A stretch of DNA of 64,000 bases, taken from positions 456,420 to 520,419 of the forward strand of contig NZ_PUIA01000017.1 of the NCBI RefSeq assembly GCF_002967715.1, written 5' to 3'. The translations under genes were made by a program, and so were the position numbers. The stretch comes from Blastopirellula marina. Lineage in GTDB: Bacteria > Planctomycetota > Planctomycetia > Pirellulales > Pirellulaceae. The notes below the pieces were generated by a model, which had not been told where the DNA came from, did no database searches, and saw nothing but the letters and a program-made list of their open reading frames with translations. Below, one piece after another: positions 25,420-33,578 of this stretch (position 1 is the stretch's first letter; every line of letters starts with the position of its first letter).

Positions 25420-26289
25420 CTAATCGTGCGTTTTGCGGGGAACAACCCGGTGGAAATGCAGTTCGACTTCTCCGGCAACCACGCGTCGCAGACCTTCGAC
25501 CAGGCAGGTAGGCTCGTTGACTTCCTGGCCTATCCGCAGAATCTCTTCGATTTTGGTACCAGGTTCGACTGAGAACGTTTCCTGGTGAATGATCTGATTG
25601 CCGGCATCCAGTTCAGGAACGATGAAGTGGCATGTCGCCCCGAACGTCAGCATGCGAACTTCGTTGGCGTCGTGATACGGACGAATCCCCGGAAAGCTCG
25701 GCAAAAGTCCGTGATGCAGGTTGATGATCCGTCCGCCGGCATATTTCCAACAGCTGGTCGCCGGTAACACGCGCATGTATCGAGCCAACAGGACGTAATC
25801 GACATCGTACTGGTCGAGGATTTCGATCATCTGCTCGTCGTTGGCCTCTCCTTTCTCGCCGCCGATGTTCTGCCAATCGACGCCGTGGCTTTCGGCCAAT
25901 CCCTTGCAGTTATCGCGATTACCGATCATGACCGCTGGGATCGCGTTGATATCCCCCGCCGCAATCGCTTCGAGCACAGCCTGGGCTGGCTCCGCGCGGT
26001 AGGTGGTGCAGATCGCAATTCGGGGGCAATCGCGGCGGACATCGGCCGACCAGACCCGGATCGAAAGCTTCTTCAGGCGACCGATCTCGGTTAATGCCGT
26101 TCTCAGCGAGTTGTACAGGTCGGCATCGATGTGCACACGCAGGAACATGGCGAAGACGGCTTCTTCGTCATGGTCGTACATCTGGATTTCGGCAATGTTC
26201 GCCCCTAAACCCGTCACATAGTGAATAATCGGATCGGCCAATCCCACGTTATCGGGTCCGACTGCGGTGATCACAACGAGCATCGCCAA
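25420..26289 (-). CDS. purU: Formyltetrahydrofolate deformylase
   Basis: The enzyme hydrolyses 10-formyl-tetrahydrofolate to formate and THF and so balances the one-carbon pool. The 289 residues have an N-terminal ACT domain (LVVITAVGPDNVGLADPII) followed by a formyltransferase domain with RIAICTTY, IPAVMIGN, then RIINLHHGLLPSFPGIRPY and ATCHFIVPELDAGNQIIHQE, containing the expected Asn-His-Asp catalytic set. The length equals the family norm. An alternative ATG two codons inside the start is possible. The gene stands alone, divergent from the YkgJ-family gene. Confidence 0.95.
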   Translation of the reverse strand: MAMLVVITAVGPDNVGLADPIIHYVTGLGANIAEIQMYDHDEEAVFAMFLRVHIDADLYNSLRTALTEIGRLKKLSIRVWSADVRRDCPRIAICTTYRAEPAQAVLEAIAAGDINAIPAVMIGNRDNCKGLAESHGVDWQNIGGEKGEANDEQMIEILDQYDVDYVLLARYMRVLPATSCWKYAGGRIINLHHGLLPSFPGIRPYHDANEVRMLTFGATCHFIVPELDAGNQIIHQETFSVEPGTKIEEILRIGQEVNEPTCLVEGLRRVVAGEVELHFHRVVPRKTHD

Positions 26290-26419
26290 CTACCTATGGA
26301 GTCTGAAAACAACGTTTGAACCTGGTTCGAATATCGACCCGAACTAGGCATTGTAGCACCGGTTTGCTACCTTGTCCGAAGAAGTCCTACATCTTACCAA
26401 TGTCACCAACTCGCCGAGG

Positions 26420-26863
26420 ATGGCCAAAATGATCCAGAAAAAGGTTCGCCGAGAAGATCTTGGGCCGGATGAGAACCTGTGCGAACACTGCACCGCCAAG
26501 TGCTGCAAGTACTTCGCTTTGCCGATCGACACACCTACCGAGTTTGCCGATTTCGAGTTCATCCGCTGGTACCTCCTGCACGATCGGGCCTCGGTCTTTC
26601 TGGACGAAGATGTTTGGTATCTGCTGGTGCATACCACCTGTAAGCATCTTCAAGACGATCATCGCTGCGGTATTTACGAGACCCGCCCCCAGATCTGTCG
26701 CGACTATACGACTGACGCGTGCGAATACGACGACGACTGGTGCTACGAGAAGTACTTCGAAACCCCAGAGCAAATCTGGGAATACGCCGAAGCCACCACA
26801 CCTCGCCGCCCAGGTCAAAGCATGCGAAGTCCCAAGCCGCCCGAACTGCCGATCTTGTCTTAA
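26420..26863 (+). CDS. YkgJ family cysteine cluster protein
   Basis: I use the ATG at 26420 (147 residues); the longer frame begins at a TTG 48 bases earlier. The protein has the YkgJ pattern of cysteines likely to hold a metal or Fe-S cluster: CEHCTAKCC near the start, then TTCKHL, then DHRCGIYETRPQICRDY, with further Cys in TDACEYDDDWCYEKYF. The N-terminus is basic and the rest acidic, and no export signal is seen. The family function is not established. The next gene (hisS) is 238 bases downstream, behind a repeat element. Confidence 0.88.
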   Translation: MAKMIQKKVRREDLGPDENLCEHCTAKCCKYFALPIDTPTEFADFEFIRWYLLHDRASVFLDEDVWYLLVHTTCKHLQDDHRCGIYETRPQICRDYTTDACEYDDDWCYEKYFETPEQIWEYAEATTPRRPGQSMRSPKPPELPILS

Positions 26864-26885
26864 TCGACCAAGCTCTCGATGCTCC

Positions 26886-27014
26886 TCGCCCTGAATGGGC
26901 GACAGAACCATAACCTGAGAAACCCTTCTGTCGCCCCGTTGGGGCTAATGACTTTCTAATGACGATAACCATGGGTTCACGCCCCTGGCTATTATCTGCC
27001 GCCCCTTTCGGGGC
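26886..27014. repeat. Triple-hairpin element between YkgJ-family gene and hisS
   Basis: Three short perfect hairpins stand in series: TCGCCC-tgaat-GGGCGA (26886-26902), GCCCC-gtt-GGGGC (26933-26945) and GCCCC-tttc-GGGGC (27001-27014). The sequence between them (around 26971-26996) contains a CCATGGGTTCACGCCCCTGG stretch. The design, with guanine/cytosine stems and AT-containing spacers, resembles REP-like dispersed elements; I recall similar sequences from other planctomycete genomes but cannot confirm it here. It does not interrupt a gene. Confidence 0.55.
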
Positions 27015-27101
27015 TGAAGAAAGCAACATCGGGCGAACACTTACACGACATCCCTGTCCTACCTGCAAATACTGACAACTACGCAACCCAACTCAAATCC
27101 C

Positions 27102-28454
27102 ATGTCCAACAAGAAGAAGCTCATCCAACCCCGTACGCTCAAAGGCTTTCGCGACTATCTGCCCGACGCGATGATGCCCCGAGAGGAGTTGGTTAACACG
27201 GCTCGCCGCGTCTATCGTTCGTACGGCTTCGCCCCGATCGATACGCCGACGCTCGAATATGCCGAGATTCTGCTGGGCAAAGGAAGCGATGAAACCGATC
27301 GGCAGATGTACCGGTTCGAGGATCATGGCAAACGAGACGTAGGGATGCGTTTCGACCTGACCGTTCCCCTGGCTCGCTTCGCTGCCCAGCACATCGGCGA
27401 ACTGGGAACTCCTTTCAAACGCTATCACATTGCCACTGTCTGGCGCGGCGAGAACACCCAGCGCGGCCGTTATCGCGAGTTCATGCAGTGCGACTTCGAC
27501 ACGATCGGTACCAAGAGCATCGTGGCCGATATCGAAACGGCCCTGGTCATTCACGACCTGATGTTGGCGATCGGGTTCGAGGGCTTTACCGTCCGCGTGA
27601 ACAATCGCCAGGTCCTTTCCGGTTTGCTCGAGAAGCTCGAACTCGTCGAGAAGTCGACTGAGATCCTCCGTGCGCTCGATAAGCTGGCCAAGATCGGTGC
27701 CGAGAAAGTCGCTGCGGAAATGCAGGAAACGGCCGGTGCTTCCGCCGAGCAAGCAGCCCAGGTTCTGAAGCTGGCCGAAATCGGCGGCTCGACCGACAAG
27801 ATCCTCTTGGCACTCGATAGTCTGGTTGCCGGTAGTGAAAAGGGAGAGATCGGCGTCGGACAACTGCGCGAGCTGACCTCGGCCACCGCAGCCGCCGGCG
27901 TTCCGGCCGAACGCCTGCAGATCGACGTCTCGATTGCTCGTGGGTTGGACTATTACACCGGAACGATCTTCGAAACCTTCCTGAGCGAACTGCCTGGCAT
28001 CGGCAGCGTCTGCAGCGGAGGCCGCTACAACGACCTGGCCAGCTTGTATACCAATCAAGAGCTCCCTGGCATCGGAGCATCGCTGGGGCTCGACCGGCTA
28101 CTGGCCGCAATGGAAGAACTCGGCAAGATAGAGGCCCGCACCACGCCGGCCGAAGTCTTCCTGCCGTACTTCGACGAGAAAAGCCTGCAGCAGTACTTGA
28201 AGATCGCGGCCACGCTTCGCACGGCTGGCTTCAACGTCGAACTCTACCCAGAGGCCAAGAAGCTAGGTCAGCAGCTGAAGTATGCCGACCGTCGCGGCTT
28301 CAAAGTAGCCGTCGTGGCAGGCGATCGTGAACTGGCCGAAAACAAGTGCCAGCTCAAGGATCTGAAGACGGGCGACTCGACCGAGGCCAGCCTCGCGGGG
28401 GGTGCCGAGGAGTTAATTGCGGGAATTTCGAAAATTCTGCGGTCCACCGCATAA
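27102..28454 (+). CDS. hisS: Histidyl-tRNA synthetase
   Basis: The 450-residue protein is a class II aminoacyl-tRNA synthetase. Motif 1 region: LKGFRDYLPDAMMPRE and GFAPIDTPTLEY. Motif 2: FKRYHIATVWRGENTQRGRYREFMQCDFD. The histidine-binding loop: ARGLDYYTGTIFE. Motif 3: GIGASLGLDRLLAAM. The C-terminal anticodon-binding domain begins near FLPYFDEKSLQQYL. A long insertion with alternating Leu-Glu helices between motif 2 and the His loop fits bacterial HisRS of this type. No Shine-Dalgarno sequence is visible before the ATG. Confidence 0.97.
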   Translation: MSNKKKLIQPRTLKGFRDYLPDAMMPREELVNTARRVYRSYGFAPIDTPTLEYAEILLGKGSDETDRQMYRFEDHGKRDVGMRFDLTVPLARFAAQHIGELGTPFKRYHIATVWRGENTQRGRYREFMQCDFDTIGTKSIVADIETALVIHDLMLAIGFEGFTVRVNNRQVLSGLLEKLELVEKSTEILRALDKLAKIGAEKVAAEMQETAGASAEQAAQVLKLAEIGGSTDKILLALDSLVAGSEKGEIGVGQLRELTSATAAAGVPAERLQIDVSIARGLDYYTGTIFETFLSELPGIGSVCSGGRYNDLASLYTNQELPGIGASLGLDRLLAAMEELGKIEARTTPAEVFLPYFDEKSLQQYLKIAATLRTAGFNVELYPEAKKLGQQLKYADRRGFKVAVVAGDRELAENKCQLKDLKTGDSTEASLAGGAEELIAGISKILRSTA

Positions 28455-28460
28455 CCCCCA

Positions 28461-28476
28461 TGACAAGGTGTTGTCA
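28461..28476. repeat. Perfect hairpin after hisS
   Basis: TGACAA (28461-28466), loop GGTG, TTGTCA (28471-28476) begins 7 bases after the hisS stop. It has no T tract after it, so termination would need Rho or another mechanism; a regulator operator for the following gene is also possible. Confidence 0.35.
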
Positions 28477-28548
28477 CCCCTAGTTGCGATATTAAAGCCA
28501 ACCATGATCTCCGGCTTCTTACCTCGCAGCTCCCCGAGGGCAACACCG

Positions 28549-29124
28549 ATGACGATCCGCACGAACCACTATGAAGTCGCGCTCGAAGCCTTCTTGCGCG
28601 ACGAAAAAATCCCCTACATCGCCGTCGATGAACGGCGTCGGTCGCTATACGGGGCAGGCTCGCTGAAGAATCTCGACTTCATTGCGACCCCCAGCGGCAG
28701 CGATATGTCATGGTTGATCGACGTCAAAGGACGTCGGTTCCCTTCGGGGCGAAAGAACCGCTACTGGAAGAACTGGACTACCACCGACGATCTGCAAAGC
28801 CTGTCACAGTGGCAACGGCTCTTGGGTCCGCAGTTTCGTGGGATGCTTGTCTTTGTGTATGACGTGGTCGGCGAGATGGCACCGGTCCCGCAGAATCTGC
28901 TGTATCCGCATCAAGACCGAATCTACGCTTTCATTGGGGTGCGGCTCGACCTGTACGTAGCATGGGCGCGCAAGATATCACCCCGTTGGAAGACGATGTC
29001 GATGCCCACGAAGGCCTTCCGTCAGCTGGCCGAGCCACTGCAAGTCACCCTCCGCACACCCATTGTTTCCGGAGGGGACTTCGATCACCGCCGCGCCGAC
29101 AGTTCGATCCCAGCCATCGCCTGA
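28549..29124 (+). CDS. HYExAFE family protein, possible PD-(D/E)xK nuclease fold
   Basis: I start at the ATG at 28549 (191 residues), where GAGG at 28536-28539 is well spaced; starts at 28504 and 28417 would add unconserved residues. The N-terminus has the NHYEVALEAFL motif that gives the planctomycete HYExAFE family its name. The following strand-rich part contains LDFIATPSG and then WLIDVKGRR, which together look like the D...(D/E)xK metal site of restriction-type nucleases. No membrane segment is present. The nuclease idea is inference; family function is not known to me. It is convergent with the HemD-HemE gene. Confidence 0.75.
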   Translation: MTIRTNHYEVALEAFLRDEKIPYIAVDERRRSLYGAGSLKNLDFIATPSGSDMSWLIDVKGRRFPSGRKNRYWKNWTTTDDLQSLSQWQRLLGPQFRGMLVFVYDVVGEMAPVPQNLLYPHQDRIYAFIGVRLDLYVAWARKISPRWKTMSMPTKAFRQLAEPLQVTLRTPIVSGGDFDHRRADSSIPAIA

Positions 29125-29183
29125 AGAGATCGGGCCCGCCGCAAGGATGGCCCTTCGTCGCAGTAGTCAGCGCAGTGGACGGA

Positions 29184-31112
29184 CTACTTGCGTTGGCTCA
29201 TCTCGTGGACCATATCGACCAGTGCTCGTGCGTTGTCGACCGGAGTTTGCTGCATCACACCGTGCCCCAGGTTAAAGATGTGCCCTGGTCGGCCAGCTGC
29301 CTGATCGAGGACATCCTTTGCGCGGCGGCGAAGTTCCATCTGATCGGCCAGCAGCGAGACCGGATCGAGGTTTCCCTGCACGGCGATGTTGTGACCAACC
29401 GTTTCCCAGGCCACATCCAGTCGAATGCGCCAGTCGACACCCACAACCGCCGCGCCCGATTCAGCCAACATCGGCAGCAGTGCCGGGTTGCCGGTCGCGA
29501 AGTTGATTACCGGCACCCCAGGCGCGATCTGCGCGACGATGTCCTTCACGTACGGAAGAACGTAGCGGCGATAGTCGTCCGGCCCCAAAGCACCGGCCCA
29601 TGAATCGAATAGCTGTACGGCCTGCGCACCGGCAGCGATCTGGGCATTCAAGTATCGCGAGATCGCACGCACGAAGCGTTCCATCAGTTCGCGCCAGGCA
29701 CCTGGGTCTCGGAACATGAGGGTCTTCGTGTTCACGTAATCGCGGCTGCCACCCCCTTCGATGGCATAGCTGGCCAAGGTAAACGGAGCACCGGCAAAGC
29801 CAATCAGCGGCATGTCGGACGGCAGGTCGGCACGCGTTTGCTTGACCGTTTCCATCACGTAGTGCAGCGAGTCGGTGCTTTCCAGTTCCAGCACCCGATC
29901 GACGTCGGCCGCTTCACGAATGGGGTTATGAATGACCGGCCCTTCCCCTTTGGCGAACTCCAGGTCCAAGCCCATCGGCTGCAAGATCGGCAAAAGGTCC
30001 GAAAAGATGATCGCCGCGTCGACACCCAACTTCTCGACCGCCGTGCACATCACTTCGCTACAAAGCTGTGGGTTGGCACACAGCTCCAGAAAGGTGGTCT
30101 TCGCGCGGACGTCGCGGTATTCCTTCATGTAGCGTCCGGCCTGACGCATCAGCCACACAGGCGTGAAGTCGGTCGGCTCACGACGGCAGGCCTTCAGGAA
30201 CGCACTGTTGTACCACGGTGCGTCCTTGTTGAGAGCGGCCTTGGTCGTCTCTTCCAACACGGCCCGAATCTGACGTTTCCGAACGAGAATGTCCTGCGAG
30301 CGCTCAGCCGCGGCGGCGACCAGCGGCCCCATCTTGGGATGCTCGGGCTCGACATCAACCGGATAGCCCAAGTCACGCAAGCGTTCGCTCATGGTAGGAC
30401 CGACGCTGCAGATCACCGTACCACGCAAGGCCGACGAGAAGGCCTCCAACTGTCCCTGTCGCTGAGCGAGCTTCAAGACGTGATTCAACTGGTTGGCCGA
30501 CGTAAAGAGCGAGACATCGATCTTGCCGTCGATCATTTTCTGAATGTTCGCTGCCAAGGGGCCGATGTCTTCCGGCAAGTCCCAGTCGTACACGTGCAAT
30601 GTTTCTACGTTCGCACCACGGGCCTCGAGCCCGGCCACCAGGCTGGCATTGGTGACCCCATATTCCTGCACCACCAACGTTTGATTGGCGATGTGAATCT
30701 CGGTATCGATCGTCTGCAAAATATCTCGCCACGTATTGGGCTCAGGCACTTTGATCGTCGGCGTGAGGTTCACTTCCCGCATCGCGGCAACCGGCTTCGG
30801 TCCGCGGCAGATCGTGGTGATGTCGGACAATGCATCCAGAAACCGCTGCTTGTCGACCTTGCGATCGATGGCCGCCAGAAGGTGGTTGAAACCCACCCCT
30901 GTCATGAAAATGACGATGTCGATCTGCCCCGTGATCACCCTGTTGGCGAAGTCGATCGCTGGCTGATTGTCTTCCAGTGGGACTTCTCGCATCGAAGGGC
31001 TCACGTGCGGAACGCCCCCGAACTTCTCGATGATCATCGCCATTTCTTTCCCGCGACGACTCTCGAACGAGGCAACATTCAGGCCTGCGAAGTTTTTTCC
31101 ATTTTCTGGCAT
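29184..31112 (-). CDS. hemE: Fused uroporphyrinogen-III synthase / uroporphyrinogen decarboxylase (HemD-HemE)
   Basis: The 642-residue protein joins two successive heme pathway steps. Residues 1-265 have the two-lobed HemD pattern: VASFESRRGKEMAMIIEKFGG, then IVIFMTGVGFNHLL, GPKPVAAMRE, and a last SLFTSANQLNHVL with VICSVGPTMSERLRDLGYPVDVEP. Residues 300-642 are HemE: WLMRQAGRYMKEYR at 320, FSDLLPILQPMGL at 370 with the catalytic Asp (D372), GFAGAPFTLASYAIEGGGSRDY, VQLFDSWAGALGPDDY and the final GNLDPVSLL and FNLGHGVMQQTPVDN. Both halves look complete. A HemD-HemE order in one chain is uncommon and may channel the unstable uroporphyrinogen III. Confidence 0.92.
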   Translation of the reverse strand: MPENGKNFAGLNVASFESRRGKEMAMIIEKFGGVPHVSPSMREVPLEDNQPAIDFANRVITGQIDIVIFMTGVGFNHLLAAIDRKVDKQRFLDALSDITTICRGPKPVAAMREVNLTPTIKVPEPNTWRDILQTIDTEIHIANQTLVVQEYGVTNASLVAGLEARGANVETLHVYDWDLPEDIGPLAANIQKMIDGKIDVSLFTSANQLNHVLKLAQRQGQLEAFSSALRGTVICSVGPTMSERLRDLGYPVDVEPEHPKMGPLVAAAAERSQDILVRKRQIRAVLEETTKAALNKDAPWYNSAFLKACRREPTDFTPVWLMRQAGRYMKEYRDVRAKTTFLELCANPQLCSEVMCTAVEKLGVDAAIIFSDLLPILQPMGLDLEFAKGEGPVIHNPIREAADVDRVLELESTDSLHYVMETVKQTRADLPSDMPLIGFAGAPFTLASYAIEGGGSRDYVNTKTLMFRDPGAWRELMERFVRAISRYLNAQIAAGAQAVQLFDSWAGALGPDDYRRYVLPYVKDIVAQIAPGVPVINFATGNPALLPMLAESGAAVVGVDWRIRLDVAWETVGHNIAVQGNLDPVSLLADQMELRRRAKDVLDQAAGRPGHIFNLGHGVMQQTPVDNARALVDMVHEMSQRK

Positions 31113-31397
31113 ATAAATCTAATCCGCGTCTAGCTCTATTGGGGTGGGCGGTCGACAGGGAAAGCGTTCCGGCATCGATATTCACACGGAAACGCGCCCA
31201 GCGGTCAATTTTGCAGGAGATTGCCGCCAAACCACTGGTGTGGCAGCCCCTCCAATTCATTGACCGGCTTGTATTCTATTCCTACGATGATGATTGTGCA
31301 GTGTACACCACCTTACGGTGCGCAACTGCCATGCTCCTCTGATTTTAGCAGTTTGCGGTCTCGGCCGGTGAACGAAGGCTTTTCGTGAGTTCCCCCC
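31113..31397. other. Divergent promoter region between hemDE and the vWA/ExbBD operon
   Basis: This 285-base region must hold promoters for the minus-strand heme gene and for the plus-strand eight-gene operon. No clear sigma-70 pair, operator palindrome or coding frame is visible to me. Confidence 0.3.
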
Positions 31398-32429
31398 ATG
31401 CAACTTTCCTGCTTTTACTGCAGTAAGAACCTGACGGCAACCGCCGATCAATTGGGTGGTGAAGTTGTTTGTCCGCACTGTGGCAATGTCGTGCGTCTGC
31501 CAGATGCCGAGCAACTGCATAAAACCGAAGAAGACCATCAGCCGAAGTCCCATAACTGGCTAACCGACAGTATCTCGGGCTTTGCTTCGCTGCTGATTCA
31601 CATGGGCATCTTGTTTGTCCTGGCAGCCGTTACTTGTGATTATCGCAGTGGTCTTCCCGAAGGGGAGGAAGTCTCGATCGGCGAGCTACCGGGGATCGAT
31701 CTGACTGACTCGGGTGGAGACGTCCTCGATACGAGCGAAGTGGAACAAAGTTCCGACACAGCCAGCCTCGACGAGCTGGTCGCCGACATCGAGCCCCCCA
31801 CCGCAGCCACGTCCGAGATGGGAGACGAAGTCAGTCTTTCGCAGCTACTGCCCAGCGGTGCCGCAGGCGGCGCGGCAGGATCGTTGAACACCATCGGCGG
31901 TGGTGGCGGTGCCGTGGGCGCGGGCACCACATTTATGGGCGTGCGGGCCGAAGGTTCACGCATCTGCATCATTGCCGACTGCAGCGGCAGTATGAGTGGC
32001 CCGAAGATCGAATATCTGAAAGAAGAAGTTCTCGAAGCAGTGCGCAGCATGTCGCGCGAGAGTGAGTTTCAGATTGTCTTCTTTAATAGCGTATCTGTTC
32101 CCTACAACATGCGTGGCTGGCGAAACCCCAAGCGCGACCTCGACAACGTGAAACGCTGGCTCAACACGGTCACGGCCCAGGGTGGCACCAATCCGATTCC
32201 CGCGTTTGAGGATGCATTCAAACTAACGCCGGCCCCGGATGCGATCTTCTTCATGACCGACGGCCAATTCGAGCCGAATGTGGTCCCGGGGGTGAAAGCG
32301 CTGAACATTGGTGGCAGCAACCGCACCAAGATTCATGCAATCTCGTTCATCGATAAGGCCGCCGAAGCAGAGATGAGGCAGATTGCAAACGACTCCGGAG
32401 GATCGTATCGCCATGTCTCTGCCTTTTGA
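31398..32429 (+). CDS. Zinc-ribbon membrane protein with von Willebrand factor A domain
   Basis: The 343-residue protein begins with a zinc ribbon (Cys pairs in CFYC and CPHC within the first 30 residues). A membrane helix follows (SLLIHMGILFVLAAVT, about residues 68-84), then an acidic, glycine-rich linker with GGAAGSLNTIGGGGGA. The C-terminal vWA domain has an intact MIDAS: DCSGSMSGPK near residue 195, a GGTNP threonine loop, and FFMTDGQF. The ribbon would be cytoplasmic and the vWA domain periplasmic. It is the first gene of an eight-gene operon with ExbB/ExbD proteins and overlaps the next gene by 17 bases. Confidence 0.85.
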   Translation: MQLSCFYCSKNLTATADQLGGEVVCPHCGNVVRLPDAEQLHKTEEDHQPKSHNWLTDSISGFASLLIHMGILFVLAAVTCDYRSGLPEGEEVSIGELPGIDLTDSGGDVLDTSEVEQSSDTASLDELVADIEPPTAATSEMGDEVSLSQLLPSGAAGGAAGSLNTIGGGGGAVGAGTTFMGVRAEGSRICIIADCSGSMSGPKIEYLKEEVLEAVRSMSRESEFQIVFFNSVSVPYNMRGWRNPKRDLDNVKRWLNTVTAQGGTNPIPAFEDAFKLTPAPDAIFFMTDGQFEPNVVPGVKALNIGGSNRTKIHAISFIDKAAEAEMRQIANDSGGSYRHVSAF

Positions 32430-33564
32430 AAGCCCGCGCGTGAGCACGTGGCTCGGGCAATGCATGGCGGTTTGGGTCGCCGCGTTTTGGCTGGCTACGC
32501 CAACGCACGCCCAGGCCGATCGTCTTATCCTCCGCGACCTTCGTCTGCTGAATAACATCACCGTGATTGGCTTTGACGAAGAAGGAGTCAAAGTCACCGA
32601 CAACAACCTTGTCCCCTGGCACGAGATCGAGCTTGGCACCGTCAGCCCTGACAAGCAAGCCGACTTCGATAGACTGCGAAAGGAGTTGGGGGATCCTCTC
32701 TTTCGTATCCACCAGCGACTGAAAGTGGGAGACTACGCGGGAGCCAGCGAACCGGCCGAAGCTATCTTCGATCGCTATAAAGACCGCGATTCCAAAGTCG
32801 CCTACATGGTATGTCAGGCCGCCATGTGGGGACGCCTGGCCGAAGGAGAACGAGAAGCGGCTCTCGAGCCGTACTTCTGCTGCCTGCGGATTATGAAAAA
32901 GTCGGCTCGGACCAGCGAAGTAACACAACTGCCGGGCAGCCGCACGCTCGACTACGACAAGCAAACCGGCCTCACCTCCGACATGCTGCCAATCTTCTTC
33001 GATCACGAAAAAGCAGCCGCGGCGTTAACCAAAGCGGGCACGGCAGCCACGTCGATTGGTTCCGCTGCACCAGACGGCGTGCTAGTTTACATGGCCGCTC
33101 TGTCCATCGCGGCCGAAGACTTCGCCCAGGCAGAAACATGGCAGTCACGTATTCGTAGCGGTAATCCAACCCTGAAACAATGGCCGGCACTTCTGAATGC
33201 ACAGCTACGCATTCAATCAGGCGATCTGATCGGTGCGCGGGCCGACCTGGAACCACTGATTTACAGTTTCGAGACCTGGAACCAACCGGTCGCATGGTAC
33301 CTGCTGGGGACCTCAGGCTCGCGTTCGAGCGAGTTTCTGCGGATCGAAAACGGTGTGCTCGACCTGCTGCACATCCCGGCCCTATACGGTAGCGAATATC
33401 CTGAACTGGCAGCGGCGGCACTGTCAGAAACTTACTCGGCGTTAAACCGCATCCAACAACCGACACAGGCCAAGGAAATTCGTCGGCAGCTCTTGCTGTT
33501 TTACGGCGGAACGACCCACGCCCAACAAATCCGCGCAGCGACACAGTCCAAAAGCAACCCTTGA
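32413..33564 (+). CDS. Secreted protein of unknown function in the vWA/ExbBD operon
   Basis: I start at the ATG at 32413 (383 residues): GGAGG at 32397-32401 lies inside the end of the vWA gene, and the protein then begins with a clean signal peptide ending at THAQA. The first mature segment, ADRLILRDLRLLN to EGVKVTDNNLVPWHEIE, looks like a small SH3-like or SHD1-like domain. The rest is helical with TPR-like pairs (for example GDYAGASEPAEAIFDRYKDRD and SGDLIGARADLEPLIYSF). It probably acts in the periplasm. No enzyme motif is visible. Confidence 0.75.
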   Translation: MSLPFESPRVSTWLGQCMAVWVAAFWLATPTHAQADRLILRDLRLLNNITVIGFDEEGVKVTDNNLVPWHEIELGTVSPDKQADFDRLRKELGDPLFRIHQRLKVGDYAGASEPAEAIFDRYKDRDSKVAYMVCQAAMWGRLAEGEREAALEPYFCCLRIMKKSARTSEVTQLPGSRTLDYDKQTGLTSDMLPIFFDHEKAAAALTKAGTAATSIGSAAPDGVLVYMAALSIAAEDFAQAETWQSRIRSGNPTLKQWPALLNAQLRIQSGDLIGARADLEPLIYSFETWNQPVAWYLLGTSGSRSSEFLRIENGVLDLLHIPALYGSEYPELAAAALSETYSALNRIQQPTQAKEIRRQLLLFYGGTTHAQQIRAATQSKSNP

Positions 33565-33578
33565 GAGGCACCCTTGAT

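Noticed and set aside
29838..31133. Long plus-strand open frame of 431 codons opposite hemDE
   Set aside because: It is antisense to clearly recognised HemD-HemE motifs; its protein is rich in Arg, His and Gln with no domain, typical for a high-GC shadow frame.
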